The notes under the pieces are model-generated. The model was not told where the DNA came from. It saw only the letters and a list, made by a program, of their open reading frames with translations, and ran no database searches. Position numbers and translations under genes: made by a program. Below, piece by piece: positions 1 to 9,136 of a stretch of 64,000 bases of DNA (position 1 is its first letter; each line of letters begins with the position of its first letter). Location: assembly GCA_965246905.1 (NCBI GenBank), contig CBDFFZ010000007.1, forward strand, positions 1 to 64,000. Reading direction: 5' to 3'. The DNA is from UBA1952 sp965246905 (GTDB taxonomy: Bacteria; Bacteroidota; Bacteroidia; Chitinophagales; Chitinophagaceae).

Positions 1-1114
1 CCCGGCGGTTGCGGTTATTATTGTTCTGGTTATTCTGATTCGGGTTTTGCTGACGCTCGCCCTGCGCCTGCTGCTGTCCTTCCTGCTGTTGCTGGTTTTC
101 CGCAGGCTGTGTATTATCATCCTGAGCGGGCTGTGCAGATTGGGATTGCTGTTGTTGATTATTATTGTTAGCGTTGCTATTGTTTTGCTGGCGCTGCTCG
201 CGCGGCTGTTGCTGTTGGCGGTCCTGCTGCTGGCCTTCTTGCTGCTGAGTACTGTTTTGTTGATCGCCATCTGCCTGCTGTTGGCGGCCTTGCTGCCGCT
301 GCTGAAACTGGCTGTCACGCTGGCTGTTCTGCCGCTGCTGGTTGCCATCCTGGCCATTGTTTTGCTGGTTGCCCTGGCGCTGCTCAGCTGGTTGGCGCTG
401 CTGGCGGTCGCCCTGCTGTTGGGGTTGCTGATTGCCTGATTGCTGCGGTCTTTGCTGTTGTTGTTGTGGCTGTTGCTGCCTGTCTGTGGCAGGTTGCTGG
501 CCCTGTTGTTGCTGGTTGTTTTGGCGCTGCTCCCGTTGCGGGCGTTGCTCGCGCTGCAACTGCGGGCGCTGGGCTTCTTCTGCGTTTGCCGGGGCAATAG
601 GCTGTACTGCCAACTGAGGCGCTTCTGGTATGGAAGCCAGTATTGGCGGCGCTGGTATAGCTTCTGCTTCTTCAGTCGCTTCTTTAGCTTCGGGTGTATG
701 GGTTACATCGCCCTGCTCGTGGCTGCGGCTTGCTGCTGCCCATTCTGCGCCTACTTCTGCGCTCTGGGCTGCTACAACTTCATCGGGAGTTTGGGCGATG
801 GTTTCTTCTTTCGGCTTGCGGCCCCGGCGTTTTTTAGGCTCTTCGCCATCAACTGTTGAATCGGCACCAGTGGCGGTATCATCCTTTGCTTTCTTTTCCT
901 TGGGAGGGCGGCCACGGCGCTTTTTAGCATCTGTAGCAGCGGTTTCTTCCGGTGCAGCCATGCCTTTGCTGGCCTGGATGGCCTGCTGGTCTATTATTTT
1001 GTAAATAAGCGTTTGCTTATCGAGTGTCTGGGTGTTTTCAATGTTCAGTTGCTGGGCCGCGTCAATTAATTCGGGCATGAGCATATCATTAAGATGCTGA
1101 ATGTCGTAAGGCAT
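1..1114 (-). CDS. rho: Transcription termination factor Rho, N-terminal part (runs off the left edge)
   Basis: The ATG at 1114 opens a minus-strand frame that stays open to base 1 (371 residues seen); an in-frame TAA lies upstream, so this start is the only good one. Residues 7-46 (LNDMLMPELIDAAQQLNI and following) match the Rho N-terminal helical domain. Two basic RGRPPK/RGRKPK stretches lie near residues 67-72 and 97-102. From about residue 181 the chain becomes almost pure Q/N/R/G, a disordered, prion-like insertion of the sort known in Bacteroidota Rho. The RNA-binding and ATPase domains lie outside the window, so the name rests on the N-terminal domain and the lineage-typical basic and Q/N-rich layout. 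Rho is a hexameric RNA helicase that releases RNA polymerase. Confidence 0.85.
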   Translation of the reverse strand, partial: MPYDIQHLNDMLMPELIDAAQQLNIENTQTLDKQTLIYKIIDQQAIQASKGMAAPEETAATDAKKRRGRPPKEKKAKDDTATGADSTVDGEEPKKRRGRKPKEETIAQTPDEVVAAQSAEVGAEWAAASRSHEQGDVTHTPEAKEATEEAEAIPAPPILASIPEAPQLAVQPIAPANAEEAQRPQLQREQRPQREQRQNNQQQQGQQPATDRQQQPQQQQQRPQQSGNQQPQQQGDRQQRQPAEQRQGNQQNNGQDGNQQRQNSQRDSQFQQRQQGRQQQADGDQQNSTQQQEGQQQDRQQQQPREQRQQNNSNANNNNQQQQSQSAQPAQDDNTQPAENQQQQEGQQQAQGERQQNPNQNNQNNNNRNRR

Positions 1115-1570
1115 GTAGTTGTTGAATTGCTTAAAAGGAAAGCTCCGGCTGGAGGCTTTGGGATAAATTGTTTAAAGTAAAATAGCCGTGCCACGGAAGG
1201 CGAAGGCATTTATGGGCTTTAAAGGAAAGGAAGGTAATTCCGGGTCAGGATCCTGACTCCGTCGTTGCAACATTACAAAGGTTTTTTCTAAAAAACAAAA
1301 ACCATGTTTTATTATTTACGAAGATGTTTTGTGTTGGATTGGCAATGTTGCGGAGCATTATAACCATACTTTATGGCCTTGCAATACCGGAGAAGGCCAG
1401 TGGGGTTCCGGAACCGCGACGGTGTTGGCCTATACAGCTTGCAGGAAAAGCTCAATAGCAATCCTTAGATGAATGGTGCCAACGCCACGATTGCTCAACC
1501 GGCTTCCACCTGCCCGGACAATAATCGTTTTTTATGAATCAATCTATGAACCCCCGCTTCACGAGTGTAC
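1115..1570. other. Gene-free stretch upstream of rho
   Basis: This is 456 bases between the rho start and the 3' end of the methyltransferase gene, both on the minus strand. It is long enough to hold a rho promoter and leader. No open frame, tRNA or convincing TAnnTTTG promoter box was found. Rho leaders are often autoregulated, but nothing here shows that directly. Confidence 0.5.
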
Positions 1571-2437
1571 CTATGCAGGTTTTTTGCAGACGGGAATCGA
1601 CTCGTATGGATTTACGCCATAGCGGACAAAATTCATATCAGGAAAGAGCTCGTCAAGGTGGTAGTTATGCACGTTAAAACCTACAGACTTTAGGCGCTCC
1701 AGGTAGTCGATGCCATACTTGCGCACATGGTCTTTCTGGCCAAAACGGCGGTTCTGCTCCGCTTCATCGCGCATAAAAGGATCCTGGTCTGTTACCGGGA
1801 TATTTTCAAAAAGAGGCACCTGAAATACACCAAAACCGCCTGGTTTCATAACGCGGTACATTTCGGCCATCACACGGATATCATCCTGCACATGCTCGAG
1901 TATGTGGTTTGCAATTACTACATCAAAAGTATTATCGGGGTAAGGTATCGCGTGGGCGTCGAAGTGCACCATTGCCCAGGGGCTGAGCAGATCGGCAGAG
2001 ATATAATCAATGTTGGGCTGGTTTTTAAAGAGATTGCCGAGGGAGCGCTCCGGGGCAATGTGCAGCATTTTTACGGGCCTTGTAAAAAGGTCGGTTTTCT
2101 CTTTGAGGTAGAGATAAAGGGCACGATGCCGCTCTAAAGACAGCGTGCCCGGCGAGAGGGCATTGGAGCGCTCGGAGCCGTAGCCATAGGGAAGGAATTT
2201 TTTGTAGGTGCGGTTGTCGATGGGGTCTTCAAGGGCATTGCCCCGGTACCACCAGGCGGTAACAGGTGCAAAAGTGGTTGCAATATTCTGTAAGCGCTCA
2301 CGGCTGATGTGGTTGAGCATCCACTTGATTAGTCCATTACCGGCCATTGCGCGAAAATAGCTCATTGATTTAATAGTTGGGTTGTCGGGGAGTTGGTCGT
2401 GAAAGCCGTATGTTTTATCGTCTAACATAATGGACAC
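1571..2437 (-). CDS. Class I SAM-dependent methyltransferase (Methyltransf_11 type)
   Basis: The 288-residue protein has a Rossmann-type methyltransferase core at about residues 120-215. The segment MLHIAPERSLGNLF stands where motif I is expected, though it lacks the usual GxGxG. DVVIANHILEHVQDD is followed by VMKPGGFGVFQVP, the motif IV/post-motif pattern of the family. The 120-residue N-terminal and 70-residue C-terminal parts are not recognised. The substrate is unknown. It starts at 2437 (an alternative ATG is 2428) and is divergent from the YfhO-like gene 57 bases away, so the two may share a regulatory region. The family call is firm; its role is not. Confidence 0.8.
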   Translation of the reverse strand: MSIMLDDKTYGFHDQLPDNPTIKSMSYFRAMAGNGLIKWMLNHISRERLQNIATTFAPVTAWWYRGNALEDPIDNRTYKKFLPYGYGSERSNALSPGTLSLERHRALYLYLKEKTDLFTRPVKMLHIAPERSLGNLFKNQPNIDYISADLLSPWAMVHFDAHAIPYPDNTFDVVIANHILEHVQDDIRVMAEMYRVMKPGGFGVFQVPLFENIPVTDQDPFMRDEAEQNRRFGQKDHVRKYGIDYLERLKSVGFNVHNYHLDELFPDMNFVRYGVNPYESIPVCKKPA

Positions 2438-2494
2438 ATAAACGCTTCAACTTCTAAACTTCTAAACTAACTTTAGCCCAAATAAATTTACTGA

Positions 2495-4969
2495 ATGTCG
2501 CCATCGGTACGGAAAAATCTGCTTTCCACCCTTTACGTTGTTGCCGGCTTTTTGCTGGTAGCCCTGCTGTTCTCCTATCCTGCGCTGCAGGGAAAGATTC
2601 TTGCCTCGAGTGATATCATGAACTGGAAAGGAGTGAGCGAGGAAGCGCGCGCATGGCATGAGAAGACCGGCGAGCAGGCGCTGTGGAGCAACAGCATGTT
2701 TGGCGGGATGCCCACTTATACCTTCTTTGCACCAAGGGGTAATAATTTTGTCAGCTATATCGGTGATGCGCTGCTTAATTACCTGCCGCGGCCCGCAAAT
2801 TTTTTATTCCTGGCCATGCTTTCTTTCTTCATCCTGATGAATGTGATGCGGGTGAATAAATGGCTTGGAGCGGTTGGCGCACTGGCGTACGCCTTTGCTA
2901 CCTACAACTGCGTAATCATGGCTACGGGCCACGAAACAAAGATGATGGATATTGCCTACATGCCATCCGTTGTGGCCGGGCTTATCCTGCTGATGCGGGG
3001 AAAATACCTGGGTGGGGCCGCGTTATTCGGTGTAGCGCTTTCGCTGGCCATATTTGCCGGGCATTACCAGATCGTATATTATTTCATGTTCGTGCTGCTT
3101 TTTGCAGGCGTTGGAATGCTGATCAGTGCTTACCGGACCGGCAAGATGAAGACTGCTTTGATAGGCGGGGTGATCGCAGTTGCGCTTATCGGCGTAGCGG
3201 CAGGCTCTAACCTCGGCATTATCCTGCCAACATTAGACTATACAAAAAATACACAGCGCGGAGGCCAGAGCGAGCTGCATACGCACGATCAGGGCAAAAA
3301 ATCCGGTGGGCTTGATAAGACTTATGCGTTTGGCTGGAGCAACAGCATCGGCGAAACTTTTTGCATCCTGGTACCTTATCTCTATGGCGGCTCCTCTCAG
3401 GAAGATGCAACGCGGTTACCTAAAACCTACGAAGCTACAGGAGAGCAATACCCGAACCTGCCTTCTTACTGGGGCCCGCAGCCAGTGCTGATGGGGCCGG
3501 TTTATTTTGGGGCAATCGTATGTTTCCTTTTTGTTCTGGGGATGATGCTGATCCGGAATCCTGCAAAATGGTGGCTGCTGGGCGTAGCTGTTTTCGGTAT
3601 CCTGCTTTCGGTAGGTGATCACTTTGCCGCATTCAATTACTTTATGTTCGATTACCTGCCGGGGCTTAATAAATTCCGGGCACCCTCTACTGCCCTCGTG
3701 ATTCCGCAATTTGTATTTCCGGTAGTGGCTATCTGGGGGCTGAATGAAGTACTTCGGGGAAAAGTGGATCGTGCGGAGCTCTGGAAAAAGACAAAGATTG
3801 CTGCAATTGCCGTTGGCGGACTGGCTTTGGTGATAGCGTTGCTTGGGAGTTTGTTTTTTGATTTTACCAGCAAGGGTGATGCACAATTTCCTGCCCAGAT
3901 TCTCGGTGCAATGAAGGACGACCGCCAGGCTATGGCGCGGAATAGCGGATTGCTCAGCGCGTTTTATATTGCTGCAACGGCGGGTTTAATCTGGCTTTAT
4001 GCAAAAGACCGGGTAAAGGGCCAATGGTTCATAGCAGGTTTAGGGTTGCTTATTGCAATAGATTTAATGCCGGTTGGCTATAATTATTTAAGCGATAAGC
4101 AAAGCAGCCAGGCAAACCCTTATAAAGACAAGGAAGAAAATGATGCCTTCTTCGCGCCAAGCGCAGCCGATCAGCAGGTCTATGCGATGGCTGGCAATGA
4201 TCCTTATTACCGTGTGCTCGATCTTACCCGCGGCGTATTTTCCGATGCGCTGGCATCTTACCACCACAAATCAATAGGTGGCTATAGTGCAGCAAAGCTT
4301 GAAAACGTGCAGGATCTGATTGATGTGCACATGAGCAAAGGCTTCAATACAGAAGTGATGAACATGCTCAATGCGCGCTTCTTTATTGCACCGGGCGGCG
4401 GGCAGGGGCCGGGCCAGGTAATACCCAACCCAAAAGCGCTCGGCAATGGCTGGTTTGTATCCAATATTAAATGGACGAAGACGGCCGAAGAAGATATCAA
4501 TGCGCTGAATGCGCCTGCACTGGGAGATACCGTGCAGATTCCAAATCCTTTCAATGCAAAAGAAACAGGCGTGCTACGCGATACTTACAGGAATGATCTT
4601 GCCGGCTTCACTCCATCAAAAGATCCTGCGGCAGCTATTAAGCTTATAAAATACGGCCTTAATGCGCTTAGCTTCCAATCCAGCAATACCGGCGAAGGTT
4701 TGGGCATCTTCTCCGATGTGTATTACGATAGTGGCTGGAAAGCATTTATAGATGGTAAGGAAACAAAAATCCTTCGTGCCGATTATGCGCTCCGTGCATT
4801 ACGGATCCCGGCAGGAACTCATAAGATCGAGTTTCGCTTTATGCCAAAATCGTTCGCAACAGGCAAAACGATTGCACTGATATGTTGCCTGCTTATATTC
4901 GGGTTGGTTGCCGGTTGGGCAGTGCTTTATTTAAGGAAGCAAAATGGTGAGCCTGTAGCGGCGGCATGA
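2495..4969 (+). CDS. YfhO-like polytopic membrane protein (GT-C-like)
   Basis: The 824-residue protein has an N-terminal hydrophobic helix, then many transmembrane segments up to about residue 540. A soluble region (about 550-790) follows, and a last helix near 795-815 precedes the C-terminus. Length, topology and motifs such as YFYPALQGK-like early loops and RAPSTALVIPQF fit the YfhO family. In Firmicutes, YfhO proteins decorate cell-wall polymers using lipid-linked sugars. In Bacteroidota the substrate is unknown. It is first in an overlapping gene run with an acyltransferase and a flippase, which suggests a role in surface glycan assembly. Its stop overlaps the next start (ATGA at 4966). 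Confidence 0.85.
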   Translation: MSPSVRKNLLSTLYVVAGFLLVALLFSYPALQGKILASSDIMNWKGVSEEARAWHEKTGEQALWSNSMFGGMPTYTFFAPRGNNFVSYIGDALLNYLPRPANFLFLAMLSFFILMNVMRVNKWLGAVGALAYAFATYNCVIMATGHETKMMDIAYMPSVVAGLILLMRGKYLGGAALFGVALSLAIFAGHYQIVYYFMFVLLFAGVGMLISAYRTGKMKTALIGGVIAVALIGVAAGSNLGIILPTLDYTKNTQRGGQSELHTHDQGKKSGGLDKTYAFGWSNSIGETFCILVPYLYGGSSQEDATRLPKTYEATGEQYPNLPSYWGPQPVLMGPVYFGAIVCFLFVLGMMLIRNPAKWWLLGVAVFGILLSVGDHFAAFNYFMFDYLPGLNKFRAPSTALVIPQFVFPVVAIWGLNEVLRGKVDRAELWKKTKIAAIAVGGLALVIALLGSLFFDFTSKGDAQFPAQILGAMKDDRQAMARNSGLLSAFYIAATAGLIWLYAKDRVKGQWFIAGLGLLIAIDLMPVGYNYLSDKQSSQANPYKDKEENDAFFAPSAADQQVYAMAGNDPYYRVLDLTRGVFSDALASYHHKSIGGYSAAKLENVQDLIDVHMSKGFNTEVMNMLNARFFIAPGGGQGPGQVIPNPKALGNGWFVSNIKWTKTAEEDINALNAPALGDTVQIPNPFNAKETGVLRDTYRNDLAGFTPSKDPAAAIKLIKYGLNALSFQSSNTGEGLGIFSDVYYDSGWKAFIDGKETKILRADYALRALRIPAGTHKIEFRFMPKSFATGKTIALICCLLIFGLVAGWAVLYLRKQNGEPVAAA

Positions 4970-5523
4970 GCAAAAGCGGAAAATATAAGCTGCGGAATGC
5001 CTTAGGCATGAGGCCGGAGATGAGCTTCGGTTTCTATGCATCAGATTTTTTATTCAGGAAAATATTACGGCAGAATTCAGGTGTTCGTTGGGCGGTTCAT
5101 CATACCAGCACCATACATGCACCGCAAAACCTTACGGTGGGCAAACGGGTATTTCCTGGGGATTCACCGGGAGTCTATATCAATGCGAACAATGGTATCT
5201 ACATAGGCGATTTTACAAATCTTGGCCCGAATGTTGGTTTGGCTTCCTCAAACCACGACTTTGTAAATAATGATATTGCCATACCAGCGCCGCCAATACA
5301 TATCGGCAATTTCTGCTGGCTCGGCATGGGCGCTGTAGTGCTGCCAGGCGTGAGGCTGGGCGATTTTACCATTGTTGGTGCCGGCAGCATTGTAACTAAA
5401 AGCTTTGAAGAAGGGTATTGTGTGATTGGCGGCAATCCTGCCCGCCTGCTTAAGCAGCTAAACAAAGACGAATGCGATGCGCAAGCCCGGCAAAAATACG
5501 AGCAGTACGCTGCTGGGGCATAG
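4966..5523 (+). CDS. Hexapeptide-repeat acyltransferase (left-handed beta-helix)
   Basis: The protein has 185 residues. From about residue 45 to 170 it shows imperfect hexapeptide turns ([LIV]-G-x4), for example GIYIGDFTNLGPNV, CWLGMGAVVLPGV and FTIVGAGSIVTKSF, ending in VIGGNPARLLKQL. This is the LbetaH fold of O-acetyltransferases. His97 in SNHD is the likely catalytic base. Members use acetyl-CoA or a similar donor to acylate sugars. The start overlaps the YfhO-like stop by four bases, indicating translational coupling, and its end overlaps the flippase by 47 bases. The acceptor is probably a surface-polysaccharide sugar, inferred from context only. Confidence 0.88.
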   Translation: MSKSGKYKLRNALGMRPEMSFGFYASDFLFRKILRQNSGVRWAVHHTSTIHAPQNLTVGKRVFPGDSPGVYINANNGIYIGDFTNLGPNVGLASSNHDFVNNDIAIPAPPIHIGNFCWLGMGAVVLPGVRLGDFTIVGAGSIVTKSFEEGYCVIGGNPARLLKQLNKDECDAQARQKYEQYAAGA

Positions 5524-6916
5524 CGCTGCTATTTTCCTCATTCGTCTTGCACCAGCACTGGCGGCAATGGCGGCACTTGTGCTTTTCTCTCGCTACACGC
5601 AGGCTGCTTTTTATGGCAGTTATCAAACTTTCTGGGTACAATGGCAGGTGCTGAATACCATTGCCTGCCTCGGCTTGCCCGCACTCATTTTTACTTATCC
5701 GCTTGCACACATCAATGGACTGATCTATAAAATCAAACCGATGCATCGGGCAGCTTTCGGATGCTGGATTGTATTTGTTGGAGGCGCCTTCTCCGGATTG
5801 CAGCTCGCAACGGCGCAGTCATTAGTTCATCCAACTATTGCTTTTCTTTTTTTAAGTGCTTCAGTACCTGTCGCTTTGTGTGAAGTGTATCTCATGCTTG
5901 GTCGAAAGTTTTCTTTCGTAGCCGTTTCCAGCATATTCTATTCCGTGTTGTTTGTTGTTGCGCATGTACTTTTTCTACGCCACACTTTAAATATTACGCA
6001 GCTTTTTTTATTGATCATAGCCTGCAATGCATTGCGATTGTGCCTTCTGGCAGTTGCAGCCCGTACGCTTTACAAAACTACTTTTGAAACGGCTCCGGCC
6101 TTGCGTATGAAGAGCATCCGGTCGCTATGGTTTCATTTGGCAATTTATGATGGAGTACAGATGCTTTTTCGCTGGGTCGATAAGCTGGTTTTGGGATTTC
6201 TGCTTGCTGCGCCAGCATTCGCTTTATATTTTAATGGCACAGTCGATGTGCCTTTCCTGCCCTTGCTATTAGGCGCAGCCGGCAGCGCAATGCTCATACA
6301 GCTTAGTCATGGCGGGGATGATCGGGGGCGCATCAGCCTGCTTAAAGAATCCGGCTGTATTTTATCCAGAATTGTTTTTCCTGTTTTCTTTTTCCTGATC
6401 CTGTTCCGGCAGGAGCTGTTTGGCATGCTGTTTAAACACCACTATGATGGCGCAACGGAGCTGTTCTTTATTTCCTCCCTTGTTATTCCATTGCGTGCTT
6501 ACAACTTCACTTCTATCCTGCAACATAAAGGCAAAGGCCGCATTATCAATACCGGTGCGGTGCTGGATCTTGCCGTGGCCCTATTACTTGCCGGCCCGCT
6601 CTATTTATTGACAGGGCTTGAGGGTATTGCACTTTCGTTTGTTATCAGTACTTATCTTCAGGCTGGCTATTATCTTGTAAAAACCGCCCGGATAATGCGC
6701 GTCAAACCTTGGGAATTGCTGCCTTTACGTGCCTGGTTCGTTCAGCTAATTGGTTTTTTCATCGGGTTCATTGGTCTTTACTATCTGCTTCATTGGTACT
6801 TCCATGAAGGGCTTGTCTTATTTTTGGGTACCGGTACGCTCATGTTTACCATTATCCTTGCGTTGTTGCCAGTACTTTTATCGAAACGAAAATCAGACAA
6901 TGTCCCGCAGCTTTAA
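5477..6916 (+). CDS. Polysaccharide flippase-like (Wzx/MATE-type) membrane protein
   Basis: The 479-residue protein is hydrophobic throughout, with roughly 12-14 transmembrane segments and short loops. It has the general look of the polysaccharide exporter branch of the MOP superfamily, which moves lipid-linked glycans across the inner membrane. The chosen ATG at 5477 gives a Lys/Arg-rich N-terminus before the first helix, and overlaps the acyltransferase gene by 47 bases. A later Met (near residue 31) would remove the first helix. The same-strand neighbours (YfhO-like, acyltransferase) support a role in surface glycan export. Primary sequence is poorly conserved in this family, so confidence is moderate. 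Confidence 0.7.
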   Translation: MRKPGKNTSSTLLGHSAAIFLIRLAPALAAMAALVLFSRYTQAAFYGSYQTFWVQWQVLNTIACLGLPALIFTYPLAHINGLIYKIKPMHRAAFGCWIVFVGGAFSGLQLATAQSLVHPTIAFLFLSASVPVALCEVYLMLGRKFSFVAVSSIFYSVLFVVAHVLFLRHTLNITQLFLLIIACNALRLCLLAVAARTLYKTTFETAPALRMKSIRSLWFHLAIYDGVQMLFRWVDKLVLGFLLAAPAFALYFNGTVDVPFLPLLLGAAGSAMLIQLSHGGDDRGRISLLKESGCILSRIVFPVFFFLILFRQELFGMLFKHHYDGATELFFISSLVIPLRAYNFTSILQHKGKGRIINTGAVLDLAVALLLAGPLYLLTGLEGIALSFVISTYLQAGYYLVKTARIMRVKPWELLPLRAWFVQLIGFFIGFIGLYYLLHWYFHEGLVLFLGTGTLMFTIILALLPVLLSKRKSDNVPQL

Positions 6917-7868
6917 AAATATCAACAATACCGGCTTCAGCGCAAGCTCTTCGTCCGAGGGCGCGCGCATTATGAATGCCGATGGCTCTCCGAATATCCG
7001 CAAAACAGGCCTTTCGTTCCTCGATAGGCTAAGCATCTACCATACTTTACTGCGGATGCCCCGAACGCGTTTTTTCCTGCTCATATTTGGCTGGTACACT
7101 TTATTGAATTTGGTTTTTGCAGGCATTTATTACTCAATCGGCGTTGAAAATTTAGCAGGTAAGCAAGATGGCCTTTCTGTTTTCGACCAGTTTACAGAGT
7201 CGTTTTTCTTTTCCTCGCAAACCCTTACTACGGTAGGTTATGGGCATATGGCGCCGCACGGGCTGCCTACCAATATTGTGGCTTCTGTAGAATCTTTTCT
7301 GGGCATTTTGATGTTCGCACTGGTAACCGGTTTGTTTTACGGGCGGTTTTCAAGGCCACGTGCTTACCTGCTTTTTTCCGAAAAAATGCTAATCACCCCT
7401 TTCAGAGGCGGGCGGGCGCTGATGATCAGGGTAGCATCATACAAAAATAACCACATTACAGAACTGGAAGGCCTGCTTACAGCAGCTGTGCATGTGGTGG
7501 AAAATGGCCAGCGCAATACCAGCTACTACCAGCTTCCGCTCGATATCACAAAGGTAGCCAGCCTGGCGCTTAGCTGGACTATTGTGCATCCCATAGATGA
7601 GAATAGCCCGCTTTTCAACTATACTGAGCAGGATTTTAAAGACACCCGACTCGAAGCAATTATTAATGTAAAAGGGTTTGATGATCACTTTTCCTCAACT
7701 GTGCAGCAACGCACTTCGTTTACGATAGATCAGCTCGTATATGGCGCAAAATTTCTGCCCATGTTTCGCCAGTCGGATGACGGCAGCCATACTATTCTTG
7801 AACTTGACAGGGTAAGTGAATACGAGCCCGCGCCGATTATGGAGCCCGTACCAGAGCCTGCTTATTAG
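6900..7868 (+). CDS. Inward-rectifier K+ channel, KirBac type
   Basis: The protein has 322 residues from the ATG at 6900, which overlaps the flippase stop by 17 bases. Transmembrane helix 1 spans about residues 57-80. A pore helix and the K+ selectivity filter TVGYG (111-115) follow, then TM2 (about 127-150). The remainder is a beta-rich cytoplasmic domain, including the Kir-type stretch LMIRVASYKNNHITEL. This two-TM layout plus an immunoglobulin-like C-terminal domain defines prokaryotic Kir channels, which pass K+ as tetramers. An upstream in-frame start at 6750 lies inside the flippase gene and is unlikely. Being coupled to glycan genes is unexpected. Confidence 0.93.
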   Translation: MSRSFKNINNTGFSASSSSEGARIMNADGSPNIRKTGLSFLDRLSIYHTLLRMPRTRFFLLIFGWYTLLNLVFAGIYYSIGVENLAGKQDGLSVFDQFTESFFFSSQTLTTVGYGHMAPHGLPTNIVASVESFLGILMFALVTGLFYGRFSRPRAYLLFSEKMLITPFRGGRALMIRVASYKNNHITELEGLLTAAVHVVENGQRNTSYYQLPLDITKVASLALSWTIVHPIDENSPLFNYTEQDFKDTRLEAIINVKGFDDHFSSTVQQRTSFTIDQLVYGAKFLPMFRQSDDGSHTILELDRVSEYEPAPIMEPVPEPAY

Positions 7869-7888
7869 TAAGCCCGCCGCCAATTGCT

Positions 7889-7896
7889 TAGTTTTG
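7889..7896 (+). promoter_or_regulatory. Possible -7 box TAGTTTTG just before rocD
   Basis: TAGTTTTG fits the Bacteroidota -7 consensus TAnnTTTG and ends four bases before the rocD ATG, so a transcript from it would be leaderless or nearly so. No good TTTG -33 box lies at the expected distance, so this is weak. Confidence 0.3.
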
Positions 7897-7900
7897 CAGC

Positions 7901-9136
7901 ATGTCGGCAATAATCAACGCATCGAAGGCTGCACAACTGGCGCTGAGCAAGGAAGACCAGTATAGTGCACACAATTATCATCCGCTTCCGGTAGTGCTGG
8001 AGCGCGGCGAAGGCGTGCATGTCTGGGATGTAGATGGCAAGCGCTATTTCGATTTTCTATCCGGTTACAGCGCCGTAAATCAGGGCCATTGCCATCCTAA
8101 AATCATTACTTCGCTGATTGCACAGGCGCAAAAGCTTACCCTTACATCGCGCGCATTTCATTCTGATCTTTTAGGTGAATACTCCGAATATATCACAGAC
8201 TATTTTGGCTATGATAAGGTGCTGCCAATGAATACGGGTGTCGAAGCTGTGGAAACGGCGCTAAAGCTCGCCCGCCGCTGGGGCTACGAAGTAAAAGGTG
8301 TTCCTTCCAATAAGGCGAAGATTATCGTATGCACACAGAATTTTCACGGGCGTACCATCAACGTTATTTCCTTTTCTTCGGATCCCGATGCACGCATTAA
8401 TTATGGGCCATTCGTTCCCGGCTATGAATCCATTCCGTTCAATGATCTTCATGCGCTCGAAACAGCATTGCAGGATCCGCACGTTGCTGGTTTTCTGGTA
8501 GAGCCCATCCAGGGCGAAGCAGGTGTCGTTGTGCCGGACGAAGGTTACCTGAGCAAGGCCGCAGCGCTTTGCCGGGAAGCTAATGTGCTTTTTATGGCCG
8601 ATGAAATACAGACAGGCCTTTCACGTACCGGCAAGATGCTCGCCTGCGATTATGAGGGCGTCCGCCCCGATATTCTTATCCTCGGTAAAGCCTTGTCCGG
8701 CGGTACGATGCCGGTGAGCGCAGTGCTTGCAGATGACGAAATAATGCTGCTGATAAAGCCAGGTGAACACGGCTCTACCTACGGCGGCAATCCACTTGCC
8801 TGTAAAGTAGCAATAACAGCGCTATCAGTTTTAAAGGAAGAAAAAATGACGGAGAATGCTGCTATCCAGGGGGCTTATCTTCGTCGTCGGCTCGAAGCCC
8901 TGCATCATCCGCACATTAAAACTGTACGCGGTAAGGGCTTGCTCAATGCAATTGTAATTGATCATACAGAACGTGAAGCTGCCTGGAATCTCTGCCTTGC
9001 AATGATGGAAAATGGCCTCATAGCTAAGCCTACGCATGGCGATATTATCCGCTTTGCACCGCCGCTTACTATTACGAGAGTACAGGTTGATGAATGCGTT
9101 GAAATTATCCGCCGCAGCCTCGAACATACATTTTAA
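7901..9136 (+). CDS. rocD: Ornithine--oxo-acid transaminase
   Basis: The 411-residue protein has the full length of class III PLP-dependent ornithine aminotransferases. Visible landmarks are NTGVEAVETALKLARRWGY (cofactor phosphate region), FHGRT, the DEIQTG aspartate that contacts the pyridine nitrogen, and Lys263 in LGKALSGG, the Schiff-base lysine. GSTYGGNPLAC follows as expected. It converts ornithine and 2-oxoglutarate to glutamate semialdehyde and glutamate, in arginine/ornithine breakdown or proline synthesis. pruA at 60705, which handles the same semialdehyde, is far away in this window. The stop TAA overlaps the start of the next gene by one base. Confidence 0.95.
   Translation: MSAIINASKAAQLALSKEDQYSAHNYHPLPVVLERGEGVHVWDVDGKRYFDFLSGYSAVNQGHCHPKIITSLIAQAQKLTLTSRAFHSDLLGEYSEYITDYFGYDKVLPMNTGVEAVETALKLARRWGYEVKGVPSNKAKIIVCTQNFHGRTINVISFSSDPDARINYGPFVPGYESIPFNDLHALETALQDPHVAGFLVEPIQGEAGVVVPDEGYLSKAAALCREANVLFMADEIQTGLSRTGKMLACDYEGVRPDILILGKALSGGTMPVSAVLADDEIMLLIKPGEHGSTYGGNPLACKVAITALSVLKEEKMTENAAIQGAYLRRRLEALHHPHIKTVRGKGLLNAIVIDHTEREAAWNLCLAMMENGLIAKPTHGDIIRFAPPLTITRVQVDECVEIIRRSLEHTF

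Noticed and set aside
47..1004. Several plus-strand frames rich in Leu and Cys
   Set aside because: They are antisense to the CAG/CAA/AAC-rich rho frame; the Leu and Cys runs are the reverse reading of Gln and Asn codons.
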